Assembly: GCA_036389795.1 (NCBI GenBank)
Contig: DASVWD010000032.1
Coordinates: forward strand, 1 to 38,818
DNA from: Longimicrobium sp.
GTDB taxonomy: Bacteria > Gemmatimonadota > Gemmatimonadetes > Longimicrobiales > Longimicrobiaceae
DNA length: 38,818 bases
Direction of reading: 5' to 3'
The position numbers were made by a program, and so were the translations under genes. Below the pieces are notes generated by a model that saw nothing but the letters and a program-made list of their open reading frames with translations, did no database searches and was not told where the DNA came from. How positions within the stretch are numbered: the first letter of the stretch is position 1; every line of letters begins with the position of its first letter. This document shows positions 23,334-31,633 of the stretch, piece by piece.

Positions 23334-25326
23334 AGTTCCGGAAGAACCACCGCACCCCGTACAGCGCCCGGCCGCCGGGGAGCTCCGTGCCGGGGAGGTC
23401 GAAGCGGCCGCGCTGGTTGAAGAGGTTGTCGAAGCGCCAGAAGACCCGCACGTCCAGGATGCGGATCTGCACGTAGGCGTTCACGATCCCGTAGCGCGGG
23501 GTCACCACCAGCTCGCCCGTGGCGGGGTCCGGCGCCTCGGACTGGTCGCGCCCCACCAGCTCCAGGCGGATCAGCGGCTCCAGGGCCCCGCCCCGGAAGA
23601 CGCCCGTGTACTCCAGCGCCGCCCGGCCGAGCTGCGTGGGCAGGTAGGGCCGCTCCTCGCCGCTCAGCCAGCGCTGGTACCACCCCTCGAAGCGCAGCTG
23701 CCGCCAGCGGATCGGGAACGAGGCATACCCCTCCACCCCCGTCACCCGCCCGCCCTCGGCCGGCTCCACCCCGCGGTCGGTCACGAAGCCGAAGGGAAGG
23801 AGCGTCTCCACGTCGTGCGAGACGAACGCGGCGCCCAGGCGCACCCGGCTCCCCGCGTACTCGGCGCCGGCGCGGAGCGCGTTCAGCGCCGGGTCGGCAG
23901 TGCGGAAGAAGGCCACCGGGACGGTGTCGAGCGTGGGCACGCCCGGGATCCCCACGATCCCGCCGATGGTCGTCACCACCTCGGTGGTGTCGTCGCGGAA
24001 GCGGATGCCCCGCGTCCCCGCCGCCAGCGAGCCGAAGACCGAGAAGGCGCCGAGCCCCGCGCGCAGCGTGGCCTCGGTCTCCAGCCCCGTGACGCCGCCC
24101 ACGGTGAGCGAGCGCACCTCGCCCGTGGCCGCGAGCCCCGGACCCGGCGCGAAGTCGAGCCGCCCCCACAGCTCCGTGGCGTCGGGCGCCCAGCCGTCCT
24201 CCTCGCCGCGGTGCAGGCGCACGCCGCCGGAGAGGAGCCCGATCTTCGACTCGATGCTGGCGCGCCCCTCCACCTGCAGGTTGTCGACGGGGAAGGTGAC
24301 GGTGTCGTCGCCCGCCGGCTCCAGCTTCGTGCGCCCCGCCAGCGCCTCCAGGTGCAGCCGGCCGATCCGCCCGCGCCCGCGCAGGATCAGGTCGCTGCGG
24401 TCGAAGCTCTCGAAGGCGAGCCGCTGCTGCCCGATGCGCCGCTCGGCGTCGACCTTCGAGGTGCGGTACTCGAGCTGGAGCCCCGCGTCGGGCGAGAAGG
24501 CGTAGCTCAGCCGGCCGATGCCGTGGGTGGAGCCGTACGGCTCGCGGCGCAGGAAGCCGTCGGTCTCCACCAGGTCCAGCGCGATCTCGGCCAGGAAGCG
24601 CCGCCCGATCGGCCGGGTGAACATCCCCCGGAGCGCCCGGCTGTCGTAGTCGCCGTCCATCCCCTCGATCAGCGCGTAGGGGCGCACGTCGGTGAGCCGG
24701 AAGCTGGTGAGGTCGACGCGCACCTCGTGCATCCCCCGGTGCACGCGCACCTCGGCCAGGTTGACGGTGGGGATGCGCTGCAGGTCGGGGGTGGAGCCCG
24801 AGAGCGCGCGCAGCTCGTAGCCGTCCAGGAACACGCGCATCCGGCCGCCGCCGCTGAAGAAGGGCGAGACGTCCAGCGGGCGCCCGAAGCTCCCCGCGCG
24901 GGTGATCCCGAGCCCCGGGATGCGGTCCAGCAGCTCGGCCACCGAGAGCCCGTGGAACTGCCCCAGCTCCTGCCGGCCGAAGACCCAGGTGGCGTCGGCG
25001 AAGCCGTGCGCCGGCGGCAGCGGGTGCGCGGGGAAGGCGGGCGCGGGAAGCGTCGAGTCCGGTGGGACGGTGTCCTGCCCGGCGGCCTGGTCGGGGAGGG
25101 TGTCGCCGCGCACCGCCTCGGGGGGGATGCCGACGCGCGTGGTGTCGCGGGGGGGGCGGGGGACGGTGTCGCGCGGCGGGCGCGGCACCGTGTCGCGGGG
25201 GGCGGGTGCCGGGCGCGGGCGCGGCGGGATGGTGTCCTGCGCCGCCGCCGGGGCGAGCGCGGCCCCCGCGCCGGAGAGGGACAGCGCGAGGGCCGTGAGC
25301 GCGGAGCGGAGGGCGCGGCGGCTCAT
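23332..25326 (-). CDS. TonB-dependent receptor-like outer-membrane protein with plug domain
   Basis: The 664-residue protein starts at an ATG (25326) overlapping the pepA stop as ATGA. Residues 1-30 form a signal peptide (ALTALALSLSGAGAALAPAAAQ). Residues 31-75 are a proline-rich stretch with repeated PRDTVPRPP units. A plug domain follows at about residues 110-205 (GQFHGLSVAELLDRIPGLGITR, MRVFLDGYELRALSG, LQRIPTVNLAEVRVHRG). The remaining 450 residues alternate short amphipathic strands rich in R, E, F and Y, as in an outer-membrane barrel, ending RALYGVRWFFRN. No TonB box is obvious in the proline-rich region, so ligand and energy coupling are unknown. Being shorter than most TonB receptors and cotranscribed with an aminopeptidase, it might handle a peptide or cofactor, but this is speculation. 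Confidence 0.85.
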   Translation of the reverse strand: MSRRALRSALTALALSLSGAGAALAPAAAQDTIPPRPRPAPAPRDTVPRPPRDTVPRPPRDTTRVGIPPEAVRGDTLPDQAAGQDTVPPDSTLPAPAFPAHPLPPAHGFADATWVFGRQELGQFHGLSVAELLDRIPGLGITRAGSFGRPLDVSPFFSGGGRMRVFLDGYELRALSGSTPDLQRIPTVNLAEVRVHRGMHEVRVDLTSFRLTDVRPYALIEGMDGDYDSRALRGMFTRPIGRRFLAEIALDLVETDGFLRREPYGSTHGIGRLSYAFSPDAGLQLEYRTSKVDAERRIGQQRLAFESFDRSDLILRGRGRIGRLHLEALAGRTKLEPAGDDTVTFPVDNLQVEGRASIESKIGLLSGGVRLHRGEEDGWAPDATELWGRLDFAPGPGLAATGEVRSLTVGGVTGLETEATLRAGLGAFSVFGSLAAGTRGIRFRDDTTEVVTTIGGIVGIPGVPTLDTVPVAFFRTADPALNALRAGAEYAGSRVRLGAAFVSHDVETLLPFGFVTDRGVEPAEGGRVTGVEGYASFPIRWRQLRFEGWYQRWLSGEERPYLPTQLGRAALEYTGVFRGGALEPLIRLELVGRDQSEAPDPATGELVVTPRYGIVNAYVQIRILDVRVFWRFDNLFNQRGRFDLPGTELPGGRALYGVRWFFRN

Positions 25327-26813
25327 CCGGCGCGCTGCATCACCCAGTCGACGAACAGGCGGGTGGGGTTCCCGGTGGAGCCCTTCGCCTGGTACGACAG
25401 CTTCCCGTCGCCGTAGGCGGTGCCCGCCACGTCCAGGTGGCACCACGGCACCTCTCCCACGAACTCGCGCAGGAACCAGCCGGCGGTGATGGCCCCCGCG
25501 GGGCGGCCGCCCGAGTTCTTGATGTCGGCGTAGTCGGACTTGATCTGCTCGCGGTACTCGTCGAACATCGGCAGCGGCCAGCAGCGCTCGCCCGTGCGCT
25601 CGCCCGCGCGGCGCACCTCCTCCAGCAGCGCCTCGTCGTTGCCCATGATCCCGGTGGCGTGGTTCCCCAGCGCCACCACGCAGGCGCCGGTGAGGGTGGC
25701 CGCGTCGAGGATCGCCGCCGGCTCGTAGCGCCTGGCGTAGTGGATGGCGTCGGCCAGGATCAGCCGCCCCTCGGCGTCGGTGTTGACCACCTCGATGGTC
25801 TTCCCCGAGCGCGCGCGGAAGATGTCGCCCGGCTTCATGGCGCGCCCGCCCAGCAGGTTCTCGCTGGAGGGGACCACGCCGACGACGTTCGCGGCGATCC
25901 CCAGCTCGCCGATCGCCTTCATGGCGGCCAGGGTCGCCGCGCCGCCGCACATGTCGAACTTCATCTCCTCCATCCCCGCCGCGGGCTTGATGGAGATGCC
26001 GCCCGCGTCGAAGGTGAGCCCCTTGCCGACGAGGACGAGCGGCTTCTGCCCCTCGGGCCCGCGGCGGTGCTCCAGCACGATCAGCCGCGGCTCCTCGTCG
26101 CTGCCGCGCGCCACGGCCAGGAGCGCCCCCATCCCCTCCGCCTCCATCTCGGCGGGGCCCAGGATGGTGACCGCCATCCCGTGCTCGGCGGCGATCTTCT
26201 CGGCCTCGGCAGCGAGCCGCGAGGGGGTGGCGACGTTGCCGGGGAGGTTGCCCAGGTCGCGCGCGAAGTTCTCGGCGCGGGCGACGATCTCGCCCACGCG
26301 GGCACCCTCGCGCGCGGCCGCCTCGTCCGCGCCGTCGGGGAGGAGGATGGCCGCCTCGCCGAGGGCGACGGGCGGCGCGTCTTCGTTCTTCGACTTGAGC
26401 TCGGTGAAGGTGTAGGCGCCGAGCACCGCCCCTTCGGCGAGCGCCCGCGCCGCCTCGCCCGCGGGGAGCGCGGAAGCCGGGAGCGCGACGGCGAGCGAGG
26501 CGGCGCGGAGCTTGGCCGCCTGCTTGGCCGCGGTGCCGCCCGCCCTGCGCAGCCGCTCGGCCGTCACCGCGTCGGCCTTCCCGATCCCGATCAGGAGGAG
26601 GCGCTCGGCGGGGAGCTTCCCCTCGGGGTAGAGGACGAGCGTCTCGCCCTCCTTGCCGCGCAGGTCGCCGCGCTGGCGGAGCGAGGCCACGGCGCCGCCC
26701 AGCGCCTGGTCGAGCGCGGAGAGGGCGGCGTCGGGCTCCCCCTCGAAGACGGGGACGGCCAGGAGCGGCGTCTGCCGGGTGGCGGCGTCCGCGCGGACGA
26801 CGGTCACGTTCAT
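25323..26813 (-). CDS. pepA: Leucyl aminopeptidase (M17 family)
   Basis: PepA is a cytoplasmic, two-metal aminopeptidase that releases N-terminal residues from peptides. The 496-residue length is typical. The N-terminal macro-like domain covers about residues 1-170. The catalytic domain has LVGKGLTFDAGGISIKPAAGMEEMKFDMCGGAA (metal-binding lysine and aspartates), VNTDAEGRLILADAI (the M17 signature with metal aspartate and glutamate) and DAATLTGACVVALG. The C-terminal part has SDYADIKNSGGRPAGAITAGWFLREFV. The start ATG at 26813 lacks a clear ribosome site. The stop overlaps the start of the TonB-like gene. Confidence 0.97.
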   Translation of the reverse strand: MNVTVVRADAATRQTPLLAVPVFEGEPDAALSALDQALGGAVASLRQRGDLRGKEGETLVLYPEGKLPAERLLLIGIGKADAVTAERLRRAGGTAAKQAAKLRAASLAVALPASALPAGEAARALAEGAVLGAYTFTELKSKNEDAPPVALGEAAILLPDGADEAAAREGARVGEIVARAENFARDLGNLPGNVATPSRLAAEAEKIAAEHGMAVTILGPAEMEAEGMGALLAVARGSDEEPRLIVLEHRRGPEGQKPLVLVGKGLTFDAGGISIKPAAGMEEMKFDMCGGAATLAAMKAIGELGIAANVVGVVPSSENLLGGRAMKPGDIFRARSGKTIEVVNTDAEGRLILADAIHYARRYEPAAILDAATLTGACVVALGNHATGIMGNDEALLEEVRRAGERTGERCWPLPMFDEYREQIKSDYADIKNSGGRPAGAITAGWFLREFVGEVPWCHLDVAGTAYGDGKLSYQAKGSTGNPTRLFVDWVMQRAG

Positions 26814-26869
26814 GTTCGGTTCGTTCTGCGTCTGGTCGAAATCGTTCTACTCGGGCGAGTCCGGTCCGG

Positions 26870-26913
26870 GCGATTGAAAGCGCGGCAACAACCGCAGGAA
26901 GCCTCTGCGAGGC
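26870..26913 (+). repeat. Two-hairpin dispersed element, copy 5
   Basis: Stem 1 is GCGATTGAAAGCGC (26870-26883), overlapping the linker GCGGCAACAACCGCAGGAA. Stem 2 is GCCTCTGCGAGGC (26901-26913). The linker is nearly identical to that of the copy at 8147. Confidence 0.8.
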
Positions 26914-26987
26914 TGCGGGGCGCGCCTGTCGCGCGCGCCCCGATTTCCCGGCGCATCTCCCGCGTCAGCATTCCCACCGGATGTCAT

Positions 26988-27124
26988 CCTGAGGGAGCCG
27001 CCTCGGCGTCCTCACCCTCGCGACGAGGACCGGCGGCGACCGAAGGATCTACTCACCAGACACCGTGGCCGGCCTCGCGGCGAAAACCCAGCCTCGCGGC
27101 AAGGTGAGTAGATCCTTCGGTCGC
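26988..27124. repeat. GTCATCCTGAG...GGATCTACTC element with an inverted partial copy
   Basis: TGTCATCCTGAGGGAGCCGC opens the element near 26988 and CGAAGGATCTACTCACC closes it near 27059. A head-to-head copy of the closing end (GGTGAGTAGATCCTTCGGTC) follows at 27103-27122. Related elements occur at 32712 and 38526. Confidence 0.7.
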
Positions 27125-27155
27125 GTCCACCTCCCGTGCCGAGGCCGGGCCCGCG

Positions 27156-27170
27156 CGCACTCACGCACTT
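27156..27170 (-). repeat. Short TGAGTGCG unit after the icd stop
   Basis: On the minus strand the icd TAG is followed by GGAAGTGCGTGAGTGCGCG. It is one and a half units of the family seen at other gene ends. Confidence 0.75.
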
Positions 27171-27172
27171 CC

Positions 27173-28471
27173 CTACATGTTCTCCACGATCTTCCGCCCG
27201 AACTCCGAGGTGGAGACCTTGGTGGCGCCCTCCATCAGCCGCTCGAAGTCGTAGGTGACGGTCTTCTGGCGGATGGCGCCCTCCAGGCCCCTGACGATCA
27301 GGTCGGCCGCCTCGGTCCACCCCAGGTAGCGCAGCATCATCTCGCCCGAGAGGATCACCGAGCCGGGGTTCACCATGTCCTTCCCCGCGTACTTGGGCGC
27401 GGTGCCGTGCGTGGCCTCGAAGATGGCGTGCCCGGTCACGTAGTTGATGTTGGCCCCCGGCGCGATCCCGATCCCGCCCACCTGCGCGGCCAGCGCGTCG
27501 GAGACGTAGTCGCCGTTCAGGTTGAGGGTGGCGATCACGTCGTAGTCCTTCGCCCGCGTCAGGATCTGCTGCAGGAAGGCGTCGGCGATGGCGTCCTTCA
27601 CGATCACCTTCCCCGCCCCTTCGGCCTCCTTCTGCGCCCGGTTGGCCGCGTCCTCGCCGTCCTGGTCCTTGATGCGGTCGTACTGGGCCCAGGTGAAGGT
27701 CTGCCCGCCGAACTCGCGCTCGGCCAGCTCGTACCCCCAGTTCTTGAAGGCGCCCTCGGTGAACTTCATGATGTTCCCCTTGTGCACCAGCGTCACCGAG
27801 CGGCGCCCCTGGCGCACCGCGTACTCGATGGCCGAGCGCACCAGCCGCTCCGTCCCCTCGCGCGAGACCGGCTTGAGGCCGAAGCCCGCGGTGTCGGGGA
27901 AGCGCACCTTCTTGAAGCGGTCGGGGAACGCCTGCTCGAAGAGTTGCCGGAAGCGCTGCGCCTCGTCGGTGCCCGCCTCGAACTCGATCCCCGCGTAGAT
28001 GTCTTCCGTGTTCTCGCGGAAGATCACCATGTCCACGTCGCCGGGCTTCTTCACCGGCGAGGGGACGCCCTCGAACCAGCGCACCGGGCGCACGCAGGCG
28101 TACAGGTCCAGGATCTGGCGCAGCGCCACGTTCAGCGAGCGGATCCCGCCGCCCACGGGGGTGGTGAGCGGCCCCTTGATGCCCACCAGGTAGGTGCGGA
28201 ACGCGTCCAGCGTGGCGTCGGGGAGCCAGCTCCCGGTCTGGTTGAAGCTCTTCTCCCCGGCCAGCACCTCCATCCAGCGGATCCGCTTCCGTCCGCCGTA
28301 CGCCTTCTCCACCGCCGCGTCGAACACGGGCTGCGACGCCGCCCAGATGTCGGGGCCGGTGCCGTCGCCCTCGATGAAGGGGAGCACCGGGTGGTCGGGG
28401 ACGTGGAGCCGCCCGTCCCGGATCTCCACGCGCTCGCCGCCTTCGGGCGGTGTGGGCTGCCAGTCGCTCAT
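27173..28471 (-). CDS. icd: Isocitrate dehydrogenase (NADP type)
   Basis: Icd oxidatively decarboxylates isocitrate to 2-oxoglutarate in the TCA cycle. The 432-residue size is that of the bacterial homodimeric type. Substrate residues appear in [23 protein letters not shown], including the serine that Icd kinase phosphorylates in E. coli, and in [62 protein letters not shown] and [24 protein letters not shown] (metal-binding aspartates) follow. The C-terminal [23 protein letters not shown] is intact. The ATG is at 28471. It is downstream of gltA on the same strand, separated by a hairpin-rich gap, so the two are probably separately terminated. Confidence 0.97.
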   Translation of the reverse strand: MSDWQPTPPEGGERVEIRDGRLHVPDHPVLPFIEGDGTGPDIWAASQPVFDAAVEKAYGGRKRIRWMEVLAGEKSFNQTGSWLPDATLDAFRTYLVGIKGPLTTPVGGGIRSLNVALRQILDLYACVRPVRWFEGVPSPVKKPGDVDMVIFRENTEDIYAGIEFEAGTDEAQRFRQLFEQAFPDRFKKVRFPDTAGFGLKPVSREGTERLVRSAIEYAVRQGRRSVTLVHKGNIMKFTEGAFKNWGYELAEREFGGQTFTWAQYDRIKDQDGEDAANRAQKEAEGAGKVIVKDAIADAFLQQILTRAKDYDVIATLNLNGDYVSDALAAQVGGIGIAPGANINYVTGHAIFEATHGTAPKYAGKDMVNPGSVILSGEMMLRYLGWTEAADLIVRGLEGAIRQKTVTYDFERLMEGATKVSTSEFGRKIVENM

Positions 28472-28634
28472 CGGTCTCGTTCTCGAAAGATACGTGGAAG
28501 GGTCCCTGCCCAGGACATCTGGTGCGTTAGGCCTGCATTAGTGCTGTCTCGAGCTTCGAACTGCAACACACCGCGCCAGCGGATCTCGCGCGAAGTGGCC
28601 ACCCCGCGGCCCCCTCCGGCGCCGCCACCGCGTC

Positions 28635-28663
28635 GCCACCTCCCCCGTGCCGGGGGAGGTGGC
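28635..28663. repeat. CCTCCCCC/GGGGGAGG dispersed hairpin
   Basis: Thirteen-base perfect stem GCCACCTCCCCCG with a 3-base loop. A shorter copy is at 28749-28772. Related CCCCTCTCCC/GGGAGAGGGG stems are at 30931-30957 and 31046-31070. Confidence 0.75.
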
Positions 28664-28805
28664 AGGGCGGCCCGCGCTGCGAGCGGCCGGTTTCAGTGCG
28701 AGGCCGCCCCGGCACCGATCCGTGCCCCGCGCGAATCCTGCCCTGCAGCCTCCCCCGCGCAGCCGGGGGAGGTGGCGAGCCCCGGCGAGCCGGAGGGGGC
28801 AAACG

Positions 28806-28840
28806 CGCGGGGCGCGGCGGGGTGCCCGCCGCGCCCCGCG
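28806..28840 (-). terminator. Strong hairpin after gltA, possible terminator
   Basis: A 16-base perfect stem, CGCGGGGCGCGGCGGG paired with its complement around a 3-base loop, begins 29 bases after the gltA stop. On the minus strand it is followed only by CGTTTGCC, so the T-run is weak. Confidence 0.5.
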
Positions 28841-28869
28841 GGAGGCGTGGGTCTCGCGCCACGAGGGGA

Positions 28870-30003
28870 CTAGCGCTGGTCGAGCGGCTTCACCTGGAGC
28901 CCCCGCGGGCCCACGTAGTCGCTCGTGGGGCGGATCAGCCGGTTGTTGGCGTACTGCTCCAGCAGGTGCGCCGTCCACCCCGGCATCCGCGCCATCGCGA
29001 AGACGCAGGTGAACAGGTCCATCGGGATCCCCAGCGTGGTGTAGACCGACGCCGAGAAGAAGTCCACGTTCGGGTAGATCTTCTTCCCGCGCTTCTCCAT
29101 CTCCTCGGCCATCACCGCGCGGATGCGGTCCGACAGGTCCAGCCACCGGGTCTCGCCCGCCTCGGCCATGATGCGGTCGGCCAGCTCGCGCAGCACGGTG
29201 GCGCGCGGGTCGGTGGCCTTGTAGACGCGGTGGCCGAAGCCCATGATCCGGCGCTTCTCGTCGAGCGCGCTCCGCACCCACTCGGCCGGGTCGGCGCCGC
29301 TCTCGTCGATCTCGCGGAGCATGTCCATCACCTCCACGTTGGCGCCGCCGTGGCTGGGGCCCTTCAGCGTGCCGATCGCCGAGGCGATGCAGGAGTAGAT
29401 GTCGGAGAGCGTCCCCGCCGTCACCCGCGCCGCGAACGTCGAGGCGTTCATCCCGTGCTCGGCGTGCAGCACCAGCGCCGCGTCCATGGTGCGGCAGCGG
29501 GTGTCGTTGGGGACCTCGTCGTTGAGCATGTAGAGGAAGTTGGCCGCCTCGCCGAGGTCCGGGCGGGGGGCCACCGGCTCCTTGCCGTTCCGCGCGCGGT
29601 GGTACGCCGCCACGAGGGTGGGGGTCCTGGCGGTGAGCAGGACCGCCTTGCGGCGCAGCTCCGCCTCGGAGTTGTCGTCGGCGCTGGCGTCGTACATCCC
29701 GAGCGCCGAGACCGCCGTGCGCAGCGCCGCCATCGGGTCGGCGTCCTTCGGGAAGCGGCGGACCATCTCCAGCATCTTGCCCGAGAGGGCCCGCTCGGCG
29801 GCCAGCTGGCCCTTCAGCTCGGTCAGCTGCTCACGATTCGGAAGCTCGCCGTTCCAGAGGAGGTAGCAGACTTCCTCGAAGGTGGTGTTGCGGGCCAGGT
29901 CGTCGATGTCGTAGCCCGCGTAGATCAGCTCCCCCTTCTCCCCGTCGATCCAGCTCAGGCGGGTCTGCCCTACCGAGACGCCCTCCAGCCCCTTCGACGA
30001 CAT
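28870..30003 (-). CDS. gltA: Citrate synthase
   Basis: Citrate synthase condenses oxaloacetate with acetyl-CoA at the entry of the TCA cycle. At 377 residues it is the short, dimeric type seen in many Gram-positive and thermophilic bacteria, lacking the E. coli N-terminal extension. The catalytic triad is visible: H218 in LKGPSHGGAN, H258 in IMGFGHRVYK and D314 in PNVDFFSASVY. Also present are SWIDGEKGELIYAGYDIDDLA at the N-terminus and VLHAEHGMNAST. It could also act on propionyl-CoA (2-methylcitrate synthase), since short forms are hard to separate by motif, but no prp genes are near. The ATG at 30003 has GAGGAAG upstream. It is divergent from the sigma factor gene. Confidence 0.96.
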   Translation of the reverse strand: MSSKGLEGVSVGQTRLSWIDGEKGELIYAGYDIDDLARNTTFEEVCYLLWNGELPNREQLTELKGQLAAERALSGKMLEMVRRFPKDADPMAALRTAVSALGMYDASADDNSEAELRRKAVLLTARTPTLVAAYHRARNGKEPVAPRPDLGEAANFLYMLNDEVPNDTRCRTMDAALVLHAEHGMNASTFAARVTAGTLSDIYSCIASAIGTLKGPSHGGANVEVMDMLREIDESGADPAEWVRSALDEKRRIMGFGHRVYKATDPRATVLRELADRIMAEAGETRWLDLSDRIRAVMAEEMEKRGKKIYPNVDFFSASVYTTLGIPMDLFTCVFAMARMPGWTAHLLEQYANNRLIRPTSDYVGPRGLQVKPLDQR

Positions 30004-30218
30004 ATCGACTTCCTCGGACGCGCGTGCGAGAGTAGATTGTGCGCCTTCCGCCCCGGACCCCGGGGGCGACAGGAGCGCGGAACATAGCGAGCCGCCCCGG
30101 GGCTCGCAAGTCGAATTCCGGCCGTGGGAATCACGCCGCGGCGCACGGTTCTCGCGATGCGGAGGCGCGCCGTCCGTCGCCGGACGCCGGGCCTCTTTTC
30201 ACGCCGCACTGCCCTCTC

Positions 30219-30761
30219 GTGGAAGCACCCTCGGACGCGCAGCTGGTCGGCCGGATCCTGGGCGGAGAGCGCGAGCTCTACGCCCAGCTGGTGGGCCGCT
30301 ACCAGGACGCGCTCTTCCGCCACGCCGCGGCGATGGTGGGCGACTCCGACGCCGCCGCCGACCTGGTGCAGGACTCGTTCGTCAAGGCGTACACCCGCCT
30401 GGACACCTGCCAGGACCCGGAGCGCTTCCCCGCCTGGCTCTTCCGCATCCTGCGCAACCGCTGCAAGGACTGGCTGAAGAACCGGCGCCAGCACACGGTG
30501 TCGCTGGTGGACGAGGCGCACGCCGCCCCCGTGGGCGACGACCCCGGCCTCCAGCTGGAGCGCACGGAGCTGGGCCGCGTGGTGGAGGCGGCGCTCGCGC
30601 GGCTCCCCGAGTCCCAGCGCGAGGCCTTCCTCCTCAAGCACGTGGAGGGGCGCAGCTACGAGGAGATGGCCGAGATGCTCGACACCGGCATCAGCGCGCT
30701 CAAGATGCGGGTGATGCGGGCGCGGGAGACGCTGCAGGAGATGCTGAAGGACGTGGTTTGA
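30219..30761 (+). CDS. ECF-type RNA polymerase sigma factor
   Basis: The protein is a sigma-70 family factor with only regions 2 and 4. The 180-residue form starts at a GTG (30219) just before the conserved part; no ribosome site is clear and the frame is open back to 30039, so the start is uncertain. Region 2 covers about residues 18-90 (YQDALFRHAAAMVGDSDAAADLVQDSFVKAYTRLDTC, then FPAWLFRILRNRCKDWLKNRR). Region 4 covers about 118-172 (LARLPESQREAFLLKHVEGRSYEEMAEMLDTGISALKMRVMRARETL). No anti-sigma gene is adjacent; the DksA/TraR gene downstream is on the other strand. A TGAGTGCG array follows the stop codon. Confidence 0.92.
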   Translation: MEAPSDAQLVGRILGGERELYAQLVGRYQDALFRHAAAMVGDSDAAADLVQDSFVKAYTRLDTCQDPERFPAWLFRILRNRCKDWLKNRRQHTVSLVDEAHAAPVGDDPGLQLERTELGRVVEAALARLPESQREAFLLKHVEGRSYEEMAEMLDTGISALKMRVMRARETLQEMLKDVV

Positions 30762-31109
30762 GGGGAAGTGCGTGAGTGCGTGAGTGCGTGAGTGCGTGAG
30801 TGAAGGACGGCACCTCGCACGATCGCACGGTAGGGGCGAGGCATGCCTCGCCCGGCGGGGGGCAAGGCCGCCGGGGCCCTCTCCCCCGCGCGACCCCGGT
30901 CGTTCGTTCCTCACGACCAGGGGCCGCGCTCCCCTCTCCCAGACTGCGGGAGAGGGGAAACACCTCGGCGCTGCGCGCGACGACACCGCTGCGATGCACC
31001 GGTGCGCCTACGTAGGAGAAAAGGCCCGTCCCCGCGCTGTGTTCTCCCCTCTCCCCTCGTGGGAGAGGGGCCGGGGGAGAGGGGGTCCCGGCGCGACGGG
31101 CGGAAGTCG
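30762..31109. other. Gene-free gap between sigma factor and DksA-like genes
   Basis: These 348 bases lie between two convergent genes. They contain the TGAGTGCG array, the GGGCGAGGCATGCCTCGCCC palindrome (30834-30853) and two CCCCTCTCCC/GGGAGAGGGG hairpins (30931-30957, 31046-31070) in the same orientation about 115 bases apart. No gene is seen. The hairpins could end transcription from both sides, though no T-runs accompany them. Confidence 0.8.
30766..30802 (+). repeat. TGAGTGCG array after the sigma factor stop codon
   Basis: The TGA stop is followed by GGGG and then AAGTGCG plus four TGAGTGCG units on the sense strand, the same placement as after gap, icd and the TonB-like gene. Confidence 0.92.
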
Positions 31110-31541
31110 CTACGAGCGCGGCTCGTTGTCCGTGCGCGCCGCCTCGCGGGGGTCGGCGTCCACGCCGGCGGCCTCGTCGGCGGCGCGGGCGTGCTCGGCG
31201 CAGAGGCGCGTCTCGGGGATCACCTCCAGGCGCTCCACCCCGATGTCGCGGCCGCACACCTCGCACGCGCCGAAGGTCTCGGGCGACTTGTAGAGCCGCG
31301 AGAGCGCCTCGTCGATCTGGTACAGGCGCCGGCCCTCCACGCTGGTGAGGAGGAAGTCCTGCTCCTGGTCCTGCGACTCGGTGCCGACGTCGGCCGGGTG
31401 GAAGCGGTACAGGCTCAGCTCGCCCGCGCGGTCGCGCAGGTCGGCGAGCCGCTCGTCGAAGTGCTCGATGGCGTCCAGCGCCTGCTCGCGCTCGCGCAGC
31501 AGGCGGTGCTCGATCCGGCTCCGCTCGTGTTCTGCCAGCAT
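31110..31541 (-). CDS. DksA/TraR family zinc-finger protein
   Basis: Members of this family bind the secondary channel of RNA polymerase and, in the case of DksA, work with ppGpp. The 143-residue product has a long N-terminal helical region (residues 3-45, likely coiled coil), the segment QDFLLTSVEGRRLYQIDEALSRLYKSPETFGACEVCGRDIGVERLEVIPETRLCAEHA with ligands C93, C96, C114 and H117, so the fourth ligand is histidine instead of the usual cysteine. The acidic DxxDA tip of E. coli DksA is not evident. The acidic tail (DEAAGVDADPREAARTDNEPRS) is variable. The ATG at 31541 has AGGGAG upstream. It is divergent from the YeiH-type gene. Confidence 0.88.
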   Translation of the reverse strand: MLAEHERSRIEHRLLREREQALDAIEHFDERLADLRDRAGELSLYRFHPADVGTESQDQEQDFLLTSVEGRRLYQIDEALSRLYKSPETFGACEVCGRDIGVERLEVIPETRLCAEHARAADEAAGVDADPREAARTDNEPRS

Positions 31542-31633
31542 CCCGTGCTCCCTGTGCTCGATTCCGTAAGCCGCGGCCTGCCCCGATCAAGCTCCGTGCC
31601 GCCCCGCGCCCCACGCCGCCCCCGGACCCCCGC

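Larger units (their letters stand above)
26814..27172. other. Gene-free gap between icd and pepA, filled with repeats
   Basis: These 359 bases contain a short leader before pepA, a two-hairpin element (26870-26913), a GC hairpin (GGGGCGCGC/GCGCGCCCC type) at 26917-26942, GTCATCCTGAG...GGATCTACTCACC at 26988-27060 with an inverted GGTGAGTAGATCC end at 27103-27115, and a CGCACTCA array next to the icd stop. No gene is seen. Confidence 0.8.
28472..28869. other. Gene-free gap between icd and gltA with three long GC hairpins
   Basis: These 398 bases hold GCCACCTCCCCCG/CGGGGGAGGTGGC (28635-28663), CCTCCCCC/GGGGGAGG (28749-28772) and the 16-base stem at 28806-28840 just after gltA. The first two are copies of one dispersed hairpin. 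No coding frame is convincing. Confidence 0.8.

Noticed and set aside
22072-25416. A 1114-residue open frame on the plus strand
   Set aside because: It is antisense to yicC, the TonB-like gene and pepA, lacks any family motif and has biased Arg/Ala/Gly composition typical of a high-GC shadow frame.
28472-28869. A small gene in the icd-gltA gap
   Set aside because: The open frames there run through perfect hairpins and show no start with a ribosome site or recognisable sequence.
30004-30218. A divergent promoter pair for gltA and the sigma factor
   Set aside because: Likely to exist functionally, but no -35/-10 pair close to consensus is visible, so none is listed.
30931-31070. The two CCCCTCTCCC/GGGAGAGGGG hairpins as rho-independent terminators
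   Set aside because: Neither has a T-run on either strand, and the same hairpin recurs as a dispersed repeat, so it is listed only as gap content.
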